A DNA stretch of 64,000 nucleotides from Variovorax boronicumulans (GTDB lineage: Bacteria > Pseudomonadota > Gammaproteobacteria > Burkholderiales > Burkholderiaceae_C), in assembly GCF_019352895.1 (NCBI RefSeq), contig NZ_JAAAFX010000009.1, positions 124,001-188,000 on the forward strand, in the 5' to 3' direction. Of the stretch, positions 1-10,196 are shown in pieces. The notes below the pieces were generated by a model. It made no database searches. It worked only from the letters and a program-made list of their open reading frames with translations, and was not told the origin of the DNA. Position 1 is the first letter of the stretch; each line of letters starts with the position of its first letter. A program made the position numbers and the translations under genes.

Positions 1-126
1 TGCCCGCATGCCATCGAGGCCTGCGCGCTCACCGTGCCGCCGCTGGTCGAGATCTCGCCCGGGCATCATCGCGCCTGCCTCCGTACCGATCTGCTGGCGC
101 CCGCCGCCGAAGGACGACTTCCATGA
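1..126 (+). CDS. Oligopeptide/dipeptide ABC transporter ATP-binding protein, C-terminal fragment
   Basis: An open frame enters from the left edge and stops at TGA 124-126, giving the last 41 residues of a protein. They contain the pattern C-P-x-A, a second Cys four residues on, a P-x-L, and then G-H-x-x-A-C, the signature of the C-terminal extension (oligo_HPY) of OppD/OppF/DppD/DppF ATPases. Such subunits power uptake of short peptides across the inner membrane. The stop overlaps the ATG of the next gene (ATGA at 123-126), so the two are in one operon. The ATPase core lies outside the window, so OppD-like and OppF-like subtypes cannot be told apart. The neighbours suggest uptake of D-amino-acid-containing peptides; that is inference. 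Confidence 0.8.
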   Translation, partial: CPHAIEACALTVPPLVEISPGHHRACLRTDLLAPAAEGRLP

Positions 127-1427
127 CCTCCCACCCAACCGACCCCGACTTCCTCGATCCGCTGCTCGACGGTGGCTACAAGGGCTATCCGCACACGCAG
201 GCGGCGCGGCGGCGCAGCGCCGTCGGCAGCGCCGGCTGGAACCTGCTGGCCGGCGACCTGCCGCTGCCGCTGGCGGTGCTCAAGCGCGAGGCGCTGGAGC
301 ACAACGTGGCCTGGATGCAGGCGCGCGTGAACGAGTGGGGCGTGAGCTTCGCGCCGCACGGCAAGGCCACGATGTCGCCGCAGCTGTTCCGGCGCCAGCT
401 CGAGGCCGGCGCCTGGGGCATCACCTTCGCCACCGTCACGCAGCTGGCCGTGGGCGTGGCGGCCGGCGTGCGGCGCGGGCTGATCGCCAACCAGGTGCTG
501 AGCGACGAGGACCTGGGCGGCATCCAGCGGCTGCTGGCTTCGCATCCGGGCCTGCGCATCGTGTTCCTGGTCGACTCGCTTGCGCAGGTCGCGCTGATCG
601 ACGACTGGGCGCTGCGCCATCCGGGCGGCGTGCCCTTCGAGGTGATGGTCGAGATCGGCATCGACGGCGCGCGCACCGGTTGCCGCACGCATGCGCAGGC
701 GGTGGCGCTGGCCGCCGCCGTCCGTGCCAGCGCCGCGCTGCGGCTGGTCGGCATCGAGTGCTACGAAGGGCAGGGCGCGACCGGCGACAGCGGCCACGAC
801 CGCGCCTACACCGACGCCCTGATGGACCGCATCGACGCCGTCGCGCGCGAAGCCGTCACGCACGGCTGGTTCGAATGCGACGAAGTGCTGGTTTCGGCCG
901 GCGGCTCGGCCATCTACGACATCGTCTCGGCGCGCCTGGCGCCGGCACTCGGCAAGCCGGTGCGCGGCGTGCTGCGCTCGGGCTGCTACATCACGCACGA
1001 CCATGGCAACTACCAGCGCTACCAGCGCTCGGTCGATGCGCGCCTGGGCTGCGAGGCCGGCGACAGCCTGCGCGCGGCGCTGGAGGTCTGGGCCACGGTG
1101 CAGTCGCTGCCCGAGCCGGGCCTGGCGATCGTCGCCATGGGCAAGCGCGATGTGTCCTTCGACCTGTCGATGCCGGTGCCGATCGCACGTGCCGCGCGCG
1201 GCGCCACCGCCGCCTCGCCGGTGCCGCCGGGCTGGACCGTGAGCGCGCTCAACGACCAGCACGCCTACCTGCACTGGGAGACCGACGAGCAAGCGCTGGC
1301 CCCGGTGGTGGGCGAGCGCATCGGCTTCGGCATCTCGCATCCCTGCACCACCTTCGACAAATGGCACTGGATGCCGGTGGTCGAGAACGACTACCGCGTG
1401 AGCGACGCGGTGGTCATGCACTTCTAG
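123..1427 (+). CDS. PLP-dependent amino acid deaminase, D-threonine aldolase/D-serine dehydratase-like
   Basis: This 434-residue protein looks like a fold-type III PLP enzyme of the D-threonine aldolase / D-serine dehydratase (DSD1) family. The N-terminal alanine-racemase-like barrel carries the expected PLP lysine near residue 81, in the context FAPHGKATMS. The C-terminal part has the SHPCTTFDKW motif, whose His and Cys bind the catalytic metal in eukaryotic D-serine dehydratase. Members deaminate D-serine or D-threonine to a 2-oxo acid and ammonia, or cleave D-3-hydroxy amino acids; the exact substrate is not readable here. It overlaps the transporter gene upstream by four bases and precedes an RpiR regulator and a D-aminoacylase, consistent with breakdown of D-amino acids in the cytoplasm. 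Confidence 0.82.
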   Translation: MTSHPTDPDFLDPLLDGGYKGYPHTQAARRRSAVGSAGWNLLAGDLPLPLAVLKREALEHNVAWMQARVNEWGVSFAPHGKATMSPQLFRRQLEAGAWGITFATVTQLAVGVAAGVRRGLIANQVLSDEDLGGIQRLLASHPGLRIVFLVDSLAQVALIDDWALRHPGGVPFEVMVEIGIDGARTGCRTHAQAVALAAAVRASAALRLVGIECYEGQGATGDSGHDRAYTDALMDRIDAVAREAVTHGWFECDEVLVSAGGSAIYDIVSARLAPALGKPVRGVLRSGCYITHDHGNYQRYQRSVDARLGCEAGDSLRAALEVWATVQSLPEPGLAIVAMGKRDVSFDLSMPVPIARAARGATAASPVPPGWTVSALNDQHAYLHWETDEQALAPVVGERIGFGISHPCTTFDKWHWMPVVENDYRVSDAVVMHF

Positions 1428-1515
1428 CCATGACGAAACCTTCCTGCCCGCGCGCACCGCGCGCGGCTTCTCCCTTCCCCTTCCCCTTGCCGGCGGCCCG
1501 GCCCCGGAGCCACTG

Positions 1516-2460
1516 ATGTCACCGTCCCTTCTTCAACGCGTCGCCGAGATCCGCAGCCGCGCACCCGCGACGCGCCGCGCCATCCTCGACCTGATCCTGG
1601 AAGACCCGGACCGCGTGCTCGAGGAGAACTTCGAGATGCTGGCCGAGCGCTCGCGCAGCTCGGTGCCGACCATCATGCGCACCTGCCGCGACCTGGGCTT
1701 CGCCGGGCTGCGCGAGTTCAAGCTCGCGCTGGCGCAGGAACTCGCGCTCGGCGGCTCGCCGCTGCACCGGCGCGTCAACATCTCGGACGCGGCCGACGAG
1801 GTGGTGGCCAAGATCTCGCGCAGCGCCGCGGCCTCGGTCGCGGGCGTGCGCAGCCAGCTCGACATGGCCGTGCTCGACGGCGCGGTGGCCGCGATCGCGG
1901 CGGCGCCGCACGTCGACCTGTACGGCGCGGGCGCGACCTCGTGGTTCATGGCCAGCGACCTGCAGGCGCGGCTGTTCCGGCTCGGCCTGTCGGCCAACGC
2001 CTGGTCGGACTACCACCTGCAGCAGGTGGCGGGCGCGGCGCAGCGGCCGGGCGGCGTGGTGATCGCCATCTCGCACGTGGGCGGCATGCCCTCGCTGCTC
2101 GATGCGGTCGACATCGCCCGCGGGCAGGGCGCGCGCGTGGTCGCGCTCACCCGGCCCGGCACCGCGCTCGCGGCCAAGGCCGACTTCCTGCTGGGGCTGT
2201 CGGTGCCCGACGACGCGGTGATGCACGTGGGCATCGACGCCTACCTCACGCACCTGACCGTGATCGAGATCCTCACGGTGCTGGTGGCGCAGCGCCGCGG
2301 CGACCCCGCGATGCAGCGCCTGCAGCGCGCGCGCGAGGCTTTCCAGCGCCATGGCATCGATGCCACCACGCACCCGCTGCAAAGCTGGGACGGCGGCGGG
2401 CTGACGAGCGGCCCGGCCGCCAGCGACACGCCCGGCACCGGCCACGGGAGCGCGGCATGA
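1516..2460 (+). CDS. RpiR/MurR-family transcriptional regulator (HTH plus SIS domain)
   Basis: This 314-residue protein has an N-terminal RpiR-type helix-turn-helix (about residues 10-80, with SSVPTIMRTCRDLGF as the recognition region). A SIS sugar-isomerase fold follows (about residues 120-265, with DLYGAGATS and AISHVGGMPS). RpiR regulators usually sense phosphosugars through the SIS domain; MurR responds to MurNAc-6-phosphate. Its position between a D-amino-acid deaminase and a D-aminoacylase, with an ATGA overlap to the latter, suggests it controls this operon, possibly in response to a cell-wall-derived ligand. The 88-bp gap upstream contains a GC-rich inverted repeat (near 1449-1468) that might attenuate read-through. 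The ligand is unknown. Confidence 0.87.
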   Translation: MSPSLLQRVAEIRSRAPATRRAILDLILEDPDRVLEENFEMLAERSRSSVPTIMRTCRDLGFAGLREFKLALAQELALGGSPLHRRVNISDAADEVVAKISRSAAASVAGVRSQLDMAVLDGAVAAIAAAPHVDLYGAGATSWFMASDLQARLFRLGLSANAWSDYHLQQVAGAAQRPGGVVIAISHVGGMPSLLDAVDIARGQGARVVALTRPGTALAAKADFLLGLSVPDDAVMHVGIDAYLTHLTVIEILTVLVAQRRGDPAMQRLQRAREAFQRHGIDATTHPLQSWDGGGLTSGPAASDTPGTGHGSAA

Positions 2461-3917
2461 GCCGGCCGGTGCTGCTCGCGCACGGCCTGGTGATCGACGG
2501 CTCCGGCGGCCCGGCCTGGCCCGGCGACGTGCTGCTGGCCGGCGACCGCATCGTGGCGCTGGGCGAAGGCCTGCGCACCCGCCTGCCCGAAGGCATGGCG
2601 CCCGAAGACCTCGAGGTGGTCGACTGCCGCGGCAAGGTCATCGCGCCCGGCTTCATCGACGCCCACACCCACGACGACGCGATCGTGCTGCGCGATCCGT
2701 TGTGCCTGCCCAAGGTGTCGCAGGGCATCACCACGGTGGTGACGGGCAACTGCGGCATCTCGCTCGCGCCCTACCGCACGCCGCAGTCGCGCCCGCCGCT
2801 CACGCTGCTGGGCGCCGATTCGTTCCGGCACGAGACCATGGCCTCCTACCGCGCGGCGGTCGACGCGGTGCAGCCGGCGCTCAACGTGGCCGCGCTGGTC
2901 GGCCACACCACCTTGCGCTTCGCGGCCATGGCCGCGCTGGACCGGCCGGCCGATGCCGACGAGGCCGCGCGCATGGCGGCGTTGCTGGATGCGTGCATGG
3001 CCGACGGCGCGCACGGCTTGTCCTCGGGCCTGTTCTACGAAGAGGCCTTCCAGGCGCCGGCCGAGGAGGTGACCGCGCTGGCGCGCATCGTGGCCCGGCA
3101 TGGCGGCGTGTACGCCACGCACCTGCGCAGCGAGATGGCGACCATCCTCGAGGCCATGCACGAGGCCGGCGACACCGCCTTCAGCGCGGGCGTGCCGCTG
3201 GTGCTCTCGCACCACAAGTGCGCCGGCCCGGCCAACTGGGGCCGCACGAAGGAGACGCTGCCGCTGGTCGAGGCGCTGGCGCTGCGTCAGCCGATCGCGA
3301 TGGACGTCTATCCCTACGTCGCCGGCTCGACGGTGCTGCGCGAGGACCTGGTCGACGGCGTGATCGATGTTCTGCTGACCTGGTCCGACCCGCATCCCGA
3401 CGTGACCGGGCGGCTGCTGTCCGACGTGGCGGCGGAGTGGGGCGTCGACCAGCAGGAGGCCTGCCGCCGCCTGCAGCCCGGCGGCGCCTGCTACTTCCAG
3501 ATGAGCGAGGAGGACGTGGAGCGCGTGATCGCCCATCCGCTCACCATGATCGGCAGCGACGGCCTGCCGCACGACCGCCATCCGCACCCGCGCCTGTGGG
3601 GCGCGTTCCCGCGCGTGCTGGCGCGCTACTGGCGCGAGCGCCGGCTGTTCACGCTCGAGCAGGCAGTGCACAAGATGACCGGCATGACCGCGCGCAACCT
3701 GCGCATCGGCGAGCGCGGCCTGCTGCGCGTGGGCCTGATGGCCGACGTGGTGGTGTTCGACCCCGAGACCGTGCGCGATACCGCCACCTACGACCGGCCG
3801 CACGGCGTCAGCGAAGGCATCGACCACGTCTTCGTCAACGGCCAATGCGCCTACCGCGGCGGCGAGGCCCGGGTGCGCGCGCGCGCCGGCCGCATGCTGA
3901 CCCGCGCGGCGGCCTGA
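2457..3917 (+). CDS. D-aminoacylase (N-acyl-D-amino-acid deacylase)
   Basis: This 486-residue protein belongs to the amidohydrolase superfamily and hydrolyses N-acyl-D-amino acids to the free D-amino acid plus a carboxylate. The metal-binding GFIDAHTHDD motif lies at about residues 65-74. Further conserved blocks are GNCGIS (the D-aminoacylase cysteine region), THLRSE, LSHHKCAG and the late IGSDGLPHDRHPHP block with the catalytic Asp. The length fits the family (about 480). The start was placed at the ATG overlapping the regulator's stop (ATGA), which matches the family N-terminus; the frame is open further upstream but only within the regulator gene. The product would feed D-amino acids to the deaminase two genes upstream. 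Confidence 0.9.
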   Translation: MSRPVLLAHGLVIDGSGGPAWPGDVLLAGDRIVALGEGLRTRLPEGMAPEDLEVVDCRGKVIAPGFIDAHTHDDAIVLRDPLCLPKVSQGITTVVTGNCGISLAPYRTPQSRPPLTLLGADSFRHETMASYRAAVDAVQPALNVAALVGHTTLRFAAMAALDRPADADEAARMAALLDACMADGAHGLSSGLFYEEAFQAPAEEVTALARIVARHGGVYATHLRSEMATILEAMHEAGDTAFSAGVPLVLSHHKCAGPANWGRTKETLPLVEALALRQPIAMDVYPYVAGSTVLREDLVDGVIDVLLTWSDPHPDVTGRLLSDVAAEWGVDQQEACRRLQPGGACYFQMSEEDVERVIAHPLTMIGSDGLPHDRHPHPRLWGAFPRVLARYWRERRLFTLEQAVHKMTGMTARNLRIGERGLLRVGLMADVVVFDPETVRDTATYDRPHGVSEGIDHVFVNGQCAYRGGEARVRARAGRMLTRAAA

Positions 3918-3948
3918 GCCCCCGCGCTCGGGGCCGTGGCGCGTGGCA

Positions 3949-4040
3949 TGCACCCGTCGCGCTGTAATGACATGCACCACGTCGAACCATGGTCCTGCAC
4001 CCGACTGGCCTCAAAATGCACGGTTTTGAACAAAGTGCAC
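3949..4040 (+). promoter_or_regulatory. Phased array of five TGCAC motifs upstream of gdhA
   Basis: The pentamer TGCAC occurs at 3949, 3973, 3996, 4017 and 4036, all on the plus strand, with steps of 24, 23, 21 and 19 bases. That is close to two helical turns, so the sites would lie roughly on one face of the DNA. The last two copies also form TGCAC-N14-TGCAC with an internal GTGCA, giving a partial dyad. The array fills the space between the D-aminoacylase stop and the gdhA ribosome-binding site. A multi-site regulator of glutamate dehydrogenase is inferred; the protein is unknown. NtrC sites contain TGCAC half-sites, but as dyads. Confidence 0.45.
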
Positions 4041-4054
4041 CTTTGAGGAGCGAG

Positions 4055-5401
<1,347 letters not shown>

Positions 5402-5464
5402 CACGACCCGGTTCCGCGCCAGAAGCGGCAAGATCCTTTCCTTTTCTCAATTCCTTGAGAAGCC

Positions 5465-7363
5465 ATGAAAGACCTTGCCGCGCTTCCCGATCCGCTGCGA
5501 TGGCCCGGCGCTGATCCGGCGCCCCTGCTGCAGCGGCTGCGCCTCGGCCTGCTGGCCTTCGCGCTGCTGCTGTGCGGCGCGGCGCATGCCGCGGACCCGG
5601 CCGGCCCGGCGCCGTGGATCGAACTGCGCGCCGGCAGCGTCGTTAGCACTGTCGAGGGCGTGACCGGCAGCGAGGCCGTCACCTTGCCCTACCACTGGGA
5701 CCGCCGGCACGACGGGCGGCCCGGCAGCGCCCGCTTCGACCTGCCCTTCACCCTGGCGCAGGTGCCCACCGAACCCTGGGGCATGTACATCCCGCGCGCG
5801 GGCAGCGCCTTCGAGGTCGGCCTCAATGGCCATCTGCTCCAGACCTTCGGCGACCTGGTCGACGGCGGCGGCGCCGACTATGCCAAGACGCCGGTCTACG
5901 TGCCGGTGCCCCCGCACATGCTGCGCGCGGGCGAGAACCAGGTGCAGGTGCGCCTGCGTGCCGACTCCGGACGGCGCGCGGGCCTGGCGCCGATCACGCT
6001 GGGGCCGGCGGCGCAGGTGCGCAGCGCCCTGTTTTCGCCGGCCTACGCCTGGCGTTTCACCGGCACGGTGCTGCTGACGGCCTTCAGCATCGTGGTGGGG
6101 GCGGTCGCGCTCGCCCTCTGGCTCACGCAGGTCGACATCGGCGCCGACGGCAGCCGGCGCCGCGAGCGCCTCTACCTGTGGGCGGCGCTGGCCGAGTTCT
6201 GCTGGGCGCTGCGGGTGGCGGACGGCGCCATCCGCCATCCGCCGCTGCCCTGGGTGGCCTGGGGCGTGCTGATGACGGCCTGCTATTCGGGCTGGGCCGC
6301 CTCGGTCGTGATGTTCTGCCAGCAACTGGCCGGCTGGCAGGACCGGCCGGGCATGCAGTGGCTGCGGCGCGCCATGGTGGTGGTGTTCACCATGCCGGTG
6401 ATCGCCTGCTACGTTGCGCTCACGCGCGCCGAACCGCGCTGGCTCACCGGCTGGCTGGCGCTGGAGATCGTGGCCGTCACGGCCTACGTGCTGTTCTTCG
6501 TGGGCGCCACGCTGCGCCGGCCGAACACGGCGCGGGTGCTGGTGGCCTCGGTGGCGGTGCTCACGATCGCGGTGGCGGTGCGCGACTGGGGGGTGATCCG
6601 CATGAGCGACGCCTACGGCGAGACCACCTGGGTGCGCTACACCGCGACGCTGTTCGGCCTGGCGCTGCTGGGCATCGTGGTGGGGCGCTTCCGCCAAGCC
6701 AGCGTGCAGGCGCGCGAACTGCTGCACACGCTGGCGGCGCGGGTGGCCGACCGCGAACGCGAACTGGCCTCGGCCTACGGCAAGCTCGAGCGGGGCGCGC
6801 GCGAGCAGGAGCGCACGCAGGAACGCGAGCGCATCCTGCGCGACATGCACGACGGCGTGGGCTCGCACATCAGCGCCGCGATCCGGCAACTGCAGTCGGG
6901 CCAGGCGACGCAGGCCGACCTGCTGCGCACGCTGCGCGATTCGCTCGACCAGCTCAAGCTGTCGATCGATTCGATCCAGCTGCCGCACGGTGACGCCACC
7001 GCGCTGCTGGCCGGCCTGCGTTACCGGATGACGCCGCGCTTCGCCAGTTCGGGCATCGCGCTGGAATGGGCGGTGGACGAGCTCGACCTCGTGCCGCGGC
7101 TGGATGCGCCGGCCATGCGGCAACTGCAGTTCCTGCTGTTCGAGGCGATCTCGAACGTGCTGCAGCACGCGCAGGCCAGCGTGCTGCGGATCGAGGCGGC
7201 GATGCAGGGCGGGGTGGCATGCATCCGGGTGATCGACAACGGCGTCGGCTTCGATGCCGCGCGGCCGCCGCGTGCGCTGCAGGCCCGCGCGCAGGCCCTG
7301 GGCGTGCCCTTGCGCATCGAAAGCCGACCTGGGCGCACGGTCGTCCGGATCGATTTCGTGTGA
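5465..7363 (+). CDS. Membrane sensor histidine kinase, NarX/DesK-type (HisKA_3)
   Basis: This 632-residue protein has a hydrophobic N-terminal segment ending in AHA (likely signal peptide), an extracytoplasmic domain to about residue 190, and then several transmembrane helices to about residue 410. A cytoplasmic kinase follows. The phosphoacceptor His462 sits in RILRDMHDGVGSH, the HisKA_3 form, and the ATPase has FEAISNVLQHAQA and IRVIDNGVGFD. The layout resembles the 7TM-DISM class of sensors with an extracellular sensory domain. HisKA_3 kinases pair with NarL/LuxR-type response regulators, but none lies next to it, so its partner must be elsewhere. Ligand unknown; its position after gdhA does not show a shared operon. 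Confidence 0.82.
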   Translation: MKDLAALPDPLRWPGADPAPLLQRLRLGLLAFALLLCGAAHAADPAGPAPWIELRAGSVVSTVEGVTGSEAVTLPYHWDRRHDGRPGSARFDLPFTLAQVPTEPWGMYIPRAGSAFEVGLNGHLLQTFGDLVDGGGADYAKTPVYVPVPPHMLRAGENQVQVRLRADSGRRAGLAPITLGPAAQVRSALFSPAYAWRFTGTVLLTAFSIVVGAVALALWLTQVDIGADGSRRRERLYLWAALAEFCWALRVADGAIRHPPLPWVAWGVLMTACYSGWAASVVMFCQQLAGWQDRPGMQWLRRAMVVVFTMPVIACYVALTRAEPRWLTGWLALEIVAVTAYVLFFVGATLRRPNTARVLVASVAVLTIAVAVRDWGVIRMSDAYGETTWVRYTATLFGLALLGIVVGRFRQASVQARELLHTLAARVADRERELASAYGKLERGAREQERTQERERILRDMHDGVGSHISAAIRQLQSGQATQADLLRTLRDSLDQLKLSIDSIQLPHGDATALLAGLRYRMTPRFASSGIALEWAVDELDLVPRLDAPAMRQLQFLLFEAISNVLQHAQASVLRIEAAMQGGVACIRVIDNGVGFDAARPPRALQARAQALGVPLRIESRPGRTVVRIDFV

Positions 7364-7395
7364 GAGGGGCGCCGGCGCGCCGATAATCGCGGCCC

Positions 7396-8550
7396 ATGTC
7401 GGCCGTCTTCCAGCAACCCTCGCTCCTGCGGCGCATCGCACCCATCTTCCAGGGCTTCGACGGCTTTCTCGCGTTCGCGGTGTTCCTGCTGGCCTGCGCC
7501 GGCCTGCTCACCATGTATTCGTCGGGCTACGACCACGGCTCGCGCTTCATGGACCACGGCCGCAACATGCTGCTCGCGGGCTTCATCATGTTCGTGGTGG
7601 CGCAGGTGCCGCCGCAGCGCCTGATGAGCTTCGCCGTGCCGCTCTATGCGGCGGGCGTGGCGCTGCTGATCGCGGTGGCCATCTTCGGCATCACCAAGAA
7701 GGGCGCCAAGCGCTGGATCAACGTGGGCATGGTGATCCAGCCCAGCGAGATCCTCAAGATCGCCACGCCGCTGATGCTGGCCTGGTGGTTCCAGCGGCGC
7801 GAGGGCCAGTTGCGGCCGCTCGATTTCGCGGTCGCCACCGTGCTGCTCGCGGTGCCGGTCGGGCTGGTCATGAAGCAGCCCGACCTGGGCACCTCGCTGC
7901 TGGTGCTGGCCGCCGGCCTGTCGGTGATCTTCTTCGCCGGCCTGAGCTGGAAGCTGATCGTGCCCCCGGTGCTGATCGCCGCGGTCGCGATCACGCTGAT
8001 CGTGGGCTTCGAGTCGCAGCTGTGCGCCGACGGCGTCGACTGGCGCGTGCTGCACGACTACCAGAAGCAGCGGGTGTGCACGCTGCTCGACCCGACCAAG
8101 GACCCGCTGGGCAAGGGCTTCCACATCATCCAGGGGATGATCGCCATCGGCTCGGGCGGCATCGGCGGCAAGGGCTTCATGCAGGGCACCCAGACGCACC
8201 TGGAATTCATCCCCGAGCGCACCACCGACTTCATCTTCGCAGCCTATTCCGAGGAATTCGGCCTGGCGGGCAACCTGGCGCTGATCGGCGCCTTCATCTT
8301 CCTGATCTTCCGCGGCCTGGCGATCGCGCTCGACGCGCCCACGCTGTTCTCGCGGTTGCTGGCCGGCGCCGTGACCATGATCTTCTTCACCTACGCCTTC
8401 GTGAACATGGGCATGGTCAGCGGCATCCTGCCGGTGGTGGGCGTGCCGCTGCCCTTCATCAGCTACGGCGGCACCGCGATGGTGACGCTGGGCCTGGCGC
8501 TGGGCATCCTGATGTCGATTTCGCGCTCGCGGCGGCTGATGCTGTCCTGA
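7396..8550 (+). CDS. rodA: Peptidoglycan glycosyltransferase RodA (SEDS family)
   Basis: This 384-residue polytopic membrane protein has about ten helices. RodA polymerises lipid II into glycan strands during cell elongation together with PBP2. SEDS hallmarks are KGAKRWINVG near residue 96, KQPDLGTSLLV, the long periplasmic loop containing DYQKQRVCTLLDP, the FIPERTTDFIFAAYSEEFG block and the C-terminal PFISYGGTAMV. A GATAAT hexamer at 7382-7387 ends eight bases before the ATG and there is no clear Shine-Dalgarno, suggesting a leaderless or near-leaderless message. The usual neighbours mreBCD-mrdA are not upstream here; a sensor kinase is. Confidence 0.95.
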   Translation: MSAVFQQPSLLRRIAPIFQGFDGFLAFAVFLLACAGLLTMYSSGYDHGSRFMDHGRNMLLAGFIMFVVAQVPPQRLMSFAVPLYAAGVALLIAVAIFGITKKGAKRWINVGMVIQPSEILKIATPLMLAWWFQRREGQLRPLDFAVATVLLAVPVGLVMKQPDLGTSLLVLAAGLSVIFFAGLSWKLIVPPVLIAAVAITLIVGFESQLCADGVDWRVLHDYQKQRVCTLLDPTKDPLGKGFHIIQGMIAIGSGGIGGKGFMQGTQTHLEFIPERTTDFIFAAYSEEFGLAGNLALIGAFIFLIFRGLAIALDAPTLFSRLLAGAVTMIFFTYAFVNMGMVSGILPVVGVPLPFISYGGTAMVTLGLALGILMSISRSRRLMLS

Positions 8551-8610
8551 GGGCGGGGCCGGCGAAGCCGGGAGGCGAGCAATGGTGTTCGGGGCGAGCA
8601 ATAATCCCCC

Positions 8611-10071
8611 ATGATCTCCCGCGAACCCACCATCGAGCGCCTCGCCACGGCGCAGCGCCTCCTGCTCACGCCCTTCGGTCTCGACGAGTCGCACCTCGGC
8701 AAGGCGCTGGCCGAAATCAAGGCGCACCAGGTCGACGAGGCGGATCTTTACTTCCAGTACACGCGCAGCGAAGGCTGGAGCCTGGAAGAGGGCATCGTGA
8801 AGACCGGCAGCTTCAGCATCGACCAGGGCGTGGGCGTGCGTGCCGTGAGCGGCGAGAAGACGGCCTTTGCCTATTCCGACGACATCTCCGAAGCCTCGCT
8901 GATGGACGCGGCGCGCACCGTGCGCTCGATCTCCTCGGCCGCGCGCAGCGGGCGCGCCCGGGTGCCGACGCGCAAGATCGCGTCGAGCCGCTCGCTCTAC
9001 GACGGCATCGACCCGATCTCCACGCTCGACAGCACCGCCAAGGTGAAGCTGCTGGAGAAGGTCGAGCAGCTCGCGCGCAGCCGCGATCCGCGCGTGGCGC
9101 AGGTCATGGCCGGCCTGGCCAGCGAGTACGACGTGGTGCTGGTGGCGCGCGCCGACGGCACGCTGGCGGCCGACGTGCGGCCGCTGGTGCGGCTCTCGGT
9201 GACCGTGATCGCCGAGCAGAACGGCCGGCGCGAGATCGGCTCGGGCGGCGGCGGTGGCCGCTTCGGCTTGGCCTATTTCGACGACGAGCACATTGCCGAA
9301 TACGTCGACCAGGCCGTCAAGGCCGCGCTGACCAACCTCGAGGCGCGCCCGGCCCCGGCCGGCGAGATGACCGTGGTGCTCGGCCCGGGCTGGCCCGGCA
9401 TACTGCTGCACGAAGCCATCGGCCACGGCCTCGAAGGCGACTTCAACCGCAAGGGCTCGAGCGCGTTCTCGGGCCGCATCGGCCAGCGCGTGGCCGCCAA
9501 GGGCGTGACCGTGCTCGACGACGGCACCATCGCCGACCGCCGCGGCTCGCTCAACGTCGACGACGAGGGCAACGCCAGCCAGCGCAATGTGCTGATCGAG
9601 GACGGCATCCTCAAGGGCTACATCCAGGACGCGATGAACGCGCGCCTGACGGGCGTCAAGCCCACCGGCAACGGTCGGCGCGAGAGCTACGCCCACGTGC
9701 CGATGCCGCGCATGACCAACACCTACATGCTGGGGGGCGACAAGGACCCGCAGGAAATCGTCGCGAGCATCAAGAAGGGCCTCTACGCCACCAACTTCGG
9801 CGGCGGCCAGGTCGACATCACCAGCGGCAAGTTCGTGTTCTCGGCCAGCGAAGCCTACTGGGTCGAGAACGGCAAGATTCTGTACCCGGTCAAGGGCGCG
9901 ACCATCGTGGGCAACGGCCCGGACGCGCTGACGCGCGTGAAGCTGATCGGCAACGACATGGCGCTCGACTCCGGCGTCGGCACCTGCGGCAAGGAAGGCC
10001 AGAGCGTGCCGGTGGGCGTGGGCCAGCCGACCTTGCGCATCGACGGCCTGACGGTCGGCGGCACGGCCTGA
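8611..10071 (+). CDS. tldD: Metalloprotease TldD
   Basis: This 486-residue protein is the TldD half of the TldD/TldE (PmbA) cytoplasmic protease, which degrades unfolded peptides and matures modified peptides such as microcin B17. The zinc-binding HEAIGH motif is at residues 267-272 (context LLHEAIGHGLEGDF), and the conserved C-terminal block contains GTCGKEGQSVPVGVGQPT with the third metal ligand region. Length matches E. coli TldD (481). AATAAT at 8600-8605 lies five bases before the ATG with only a C-run between, again pointing to a leaderless start. The partner tldE is not in the window. Confidence 0.94.
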   Translation: MISREPTIERLATAQRLLLTPFGLDESHLGKALAEIKAHQVDEADLYFQYTRSEGWSLEEGIVKTGSFSIDQGVGVRAVSGEKTAFAYSDDISEASLMDAARTVRSISSAARSGRARVPTRKIASSRSLYDGIDPISTLDSTAKVKLLEKVEQLARSRDPRVAQVMAGLASEYDVVLVARADGTLAADVRPLVRLSVTVIAEQNGRREIGSGGGGGRFGLAYFDDEHIAEYVDQAVKAALTNLEARPAPAGEMTVVLGPGWPGILLHEAIGHGLEGDFNRKGSSAFSGRIGQRVAAKGVTVLDDGTIADRRGSLNVDDEGNASQRNVLIEDGILKGYIQDAMNARLTGVKPTGNGRRESYAHVPMPRMTNTYMLGGDKDPQEIVASIKKGLYATNFGGGQVDITSGKFVFSASEAYWVENGKILYPVKGATIVGNGPDALTRVKLIGNDMALDSGVGTCGKEGQSVPVGVGQPTLRIDGLTVGGTA

Positions 10072-10121
10072 CGCGGCAGCGCAACAGCGATCTCCCAAAG
10101 CCTGTGCTAGAGTCCTCTCCC

Positions 10122-10196
10122 ATGTCTCTGCGCGCTGCTTTTTATTTTTCGTACTTTTGGTTCCGGATCTCCGGCGGCCTAGAGGCGAGCGCGTAA
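10122..10196 (+). CDS. Aromatic-amino-acid leader peptide of the aroG attenuator
   Basis: This 24-codon frame, from ATG 10122 to TAA 10194, encodes a peptide whose residues 7-14 are Phe-Tyr-Phe-Ser-Tyr-Phe-Trp-Phe. Seven of eight consecutive residues are aromatic, covering all three end products of the shikimate pathway. It lies directly upstream of the DAHP synthase gene and is followed by a Rho-independent terminator, the layout of ribosome-mediated attenuation (compare pheL and trpL). No Shine-Dalgarno is evident; a TAGAGT hexamer at 10108-10113 eight bases upstream may be the -10 of a leaderless message. Ribosome stalling when aromatic aminoacyl-tRNAs are scarce would favour read-through into aroG. 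Confidence 0.85.
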   Translation: MSLRAAFYFSYFWFRISGGLEASA

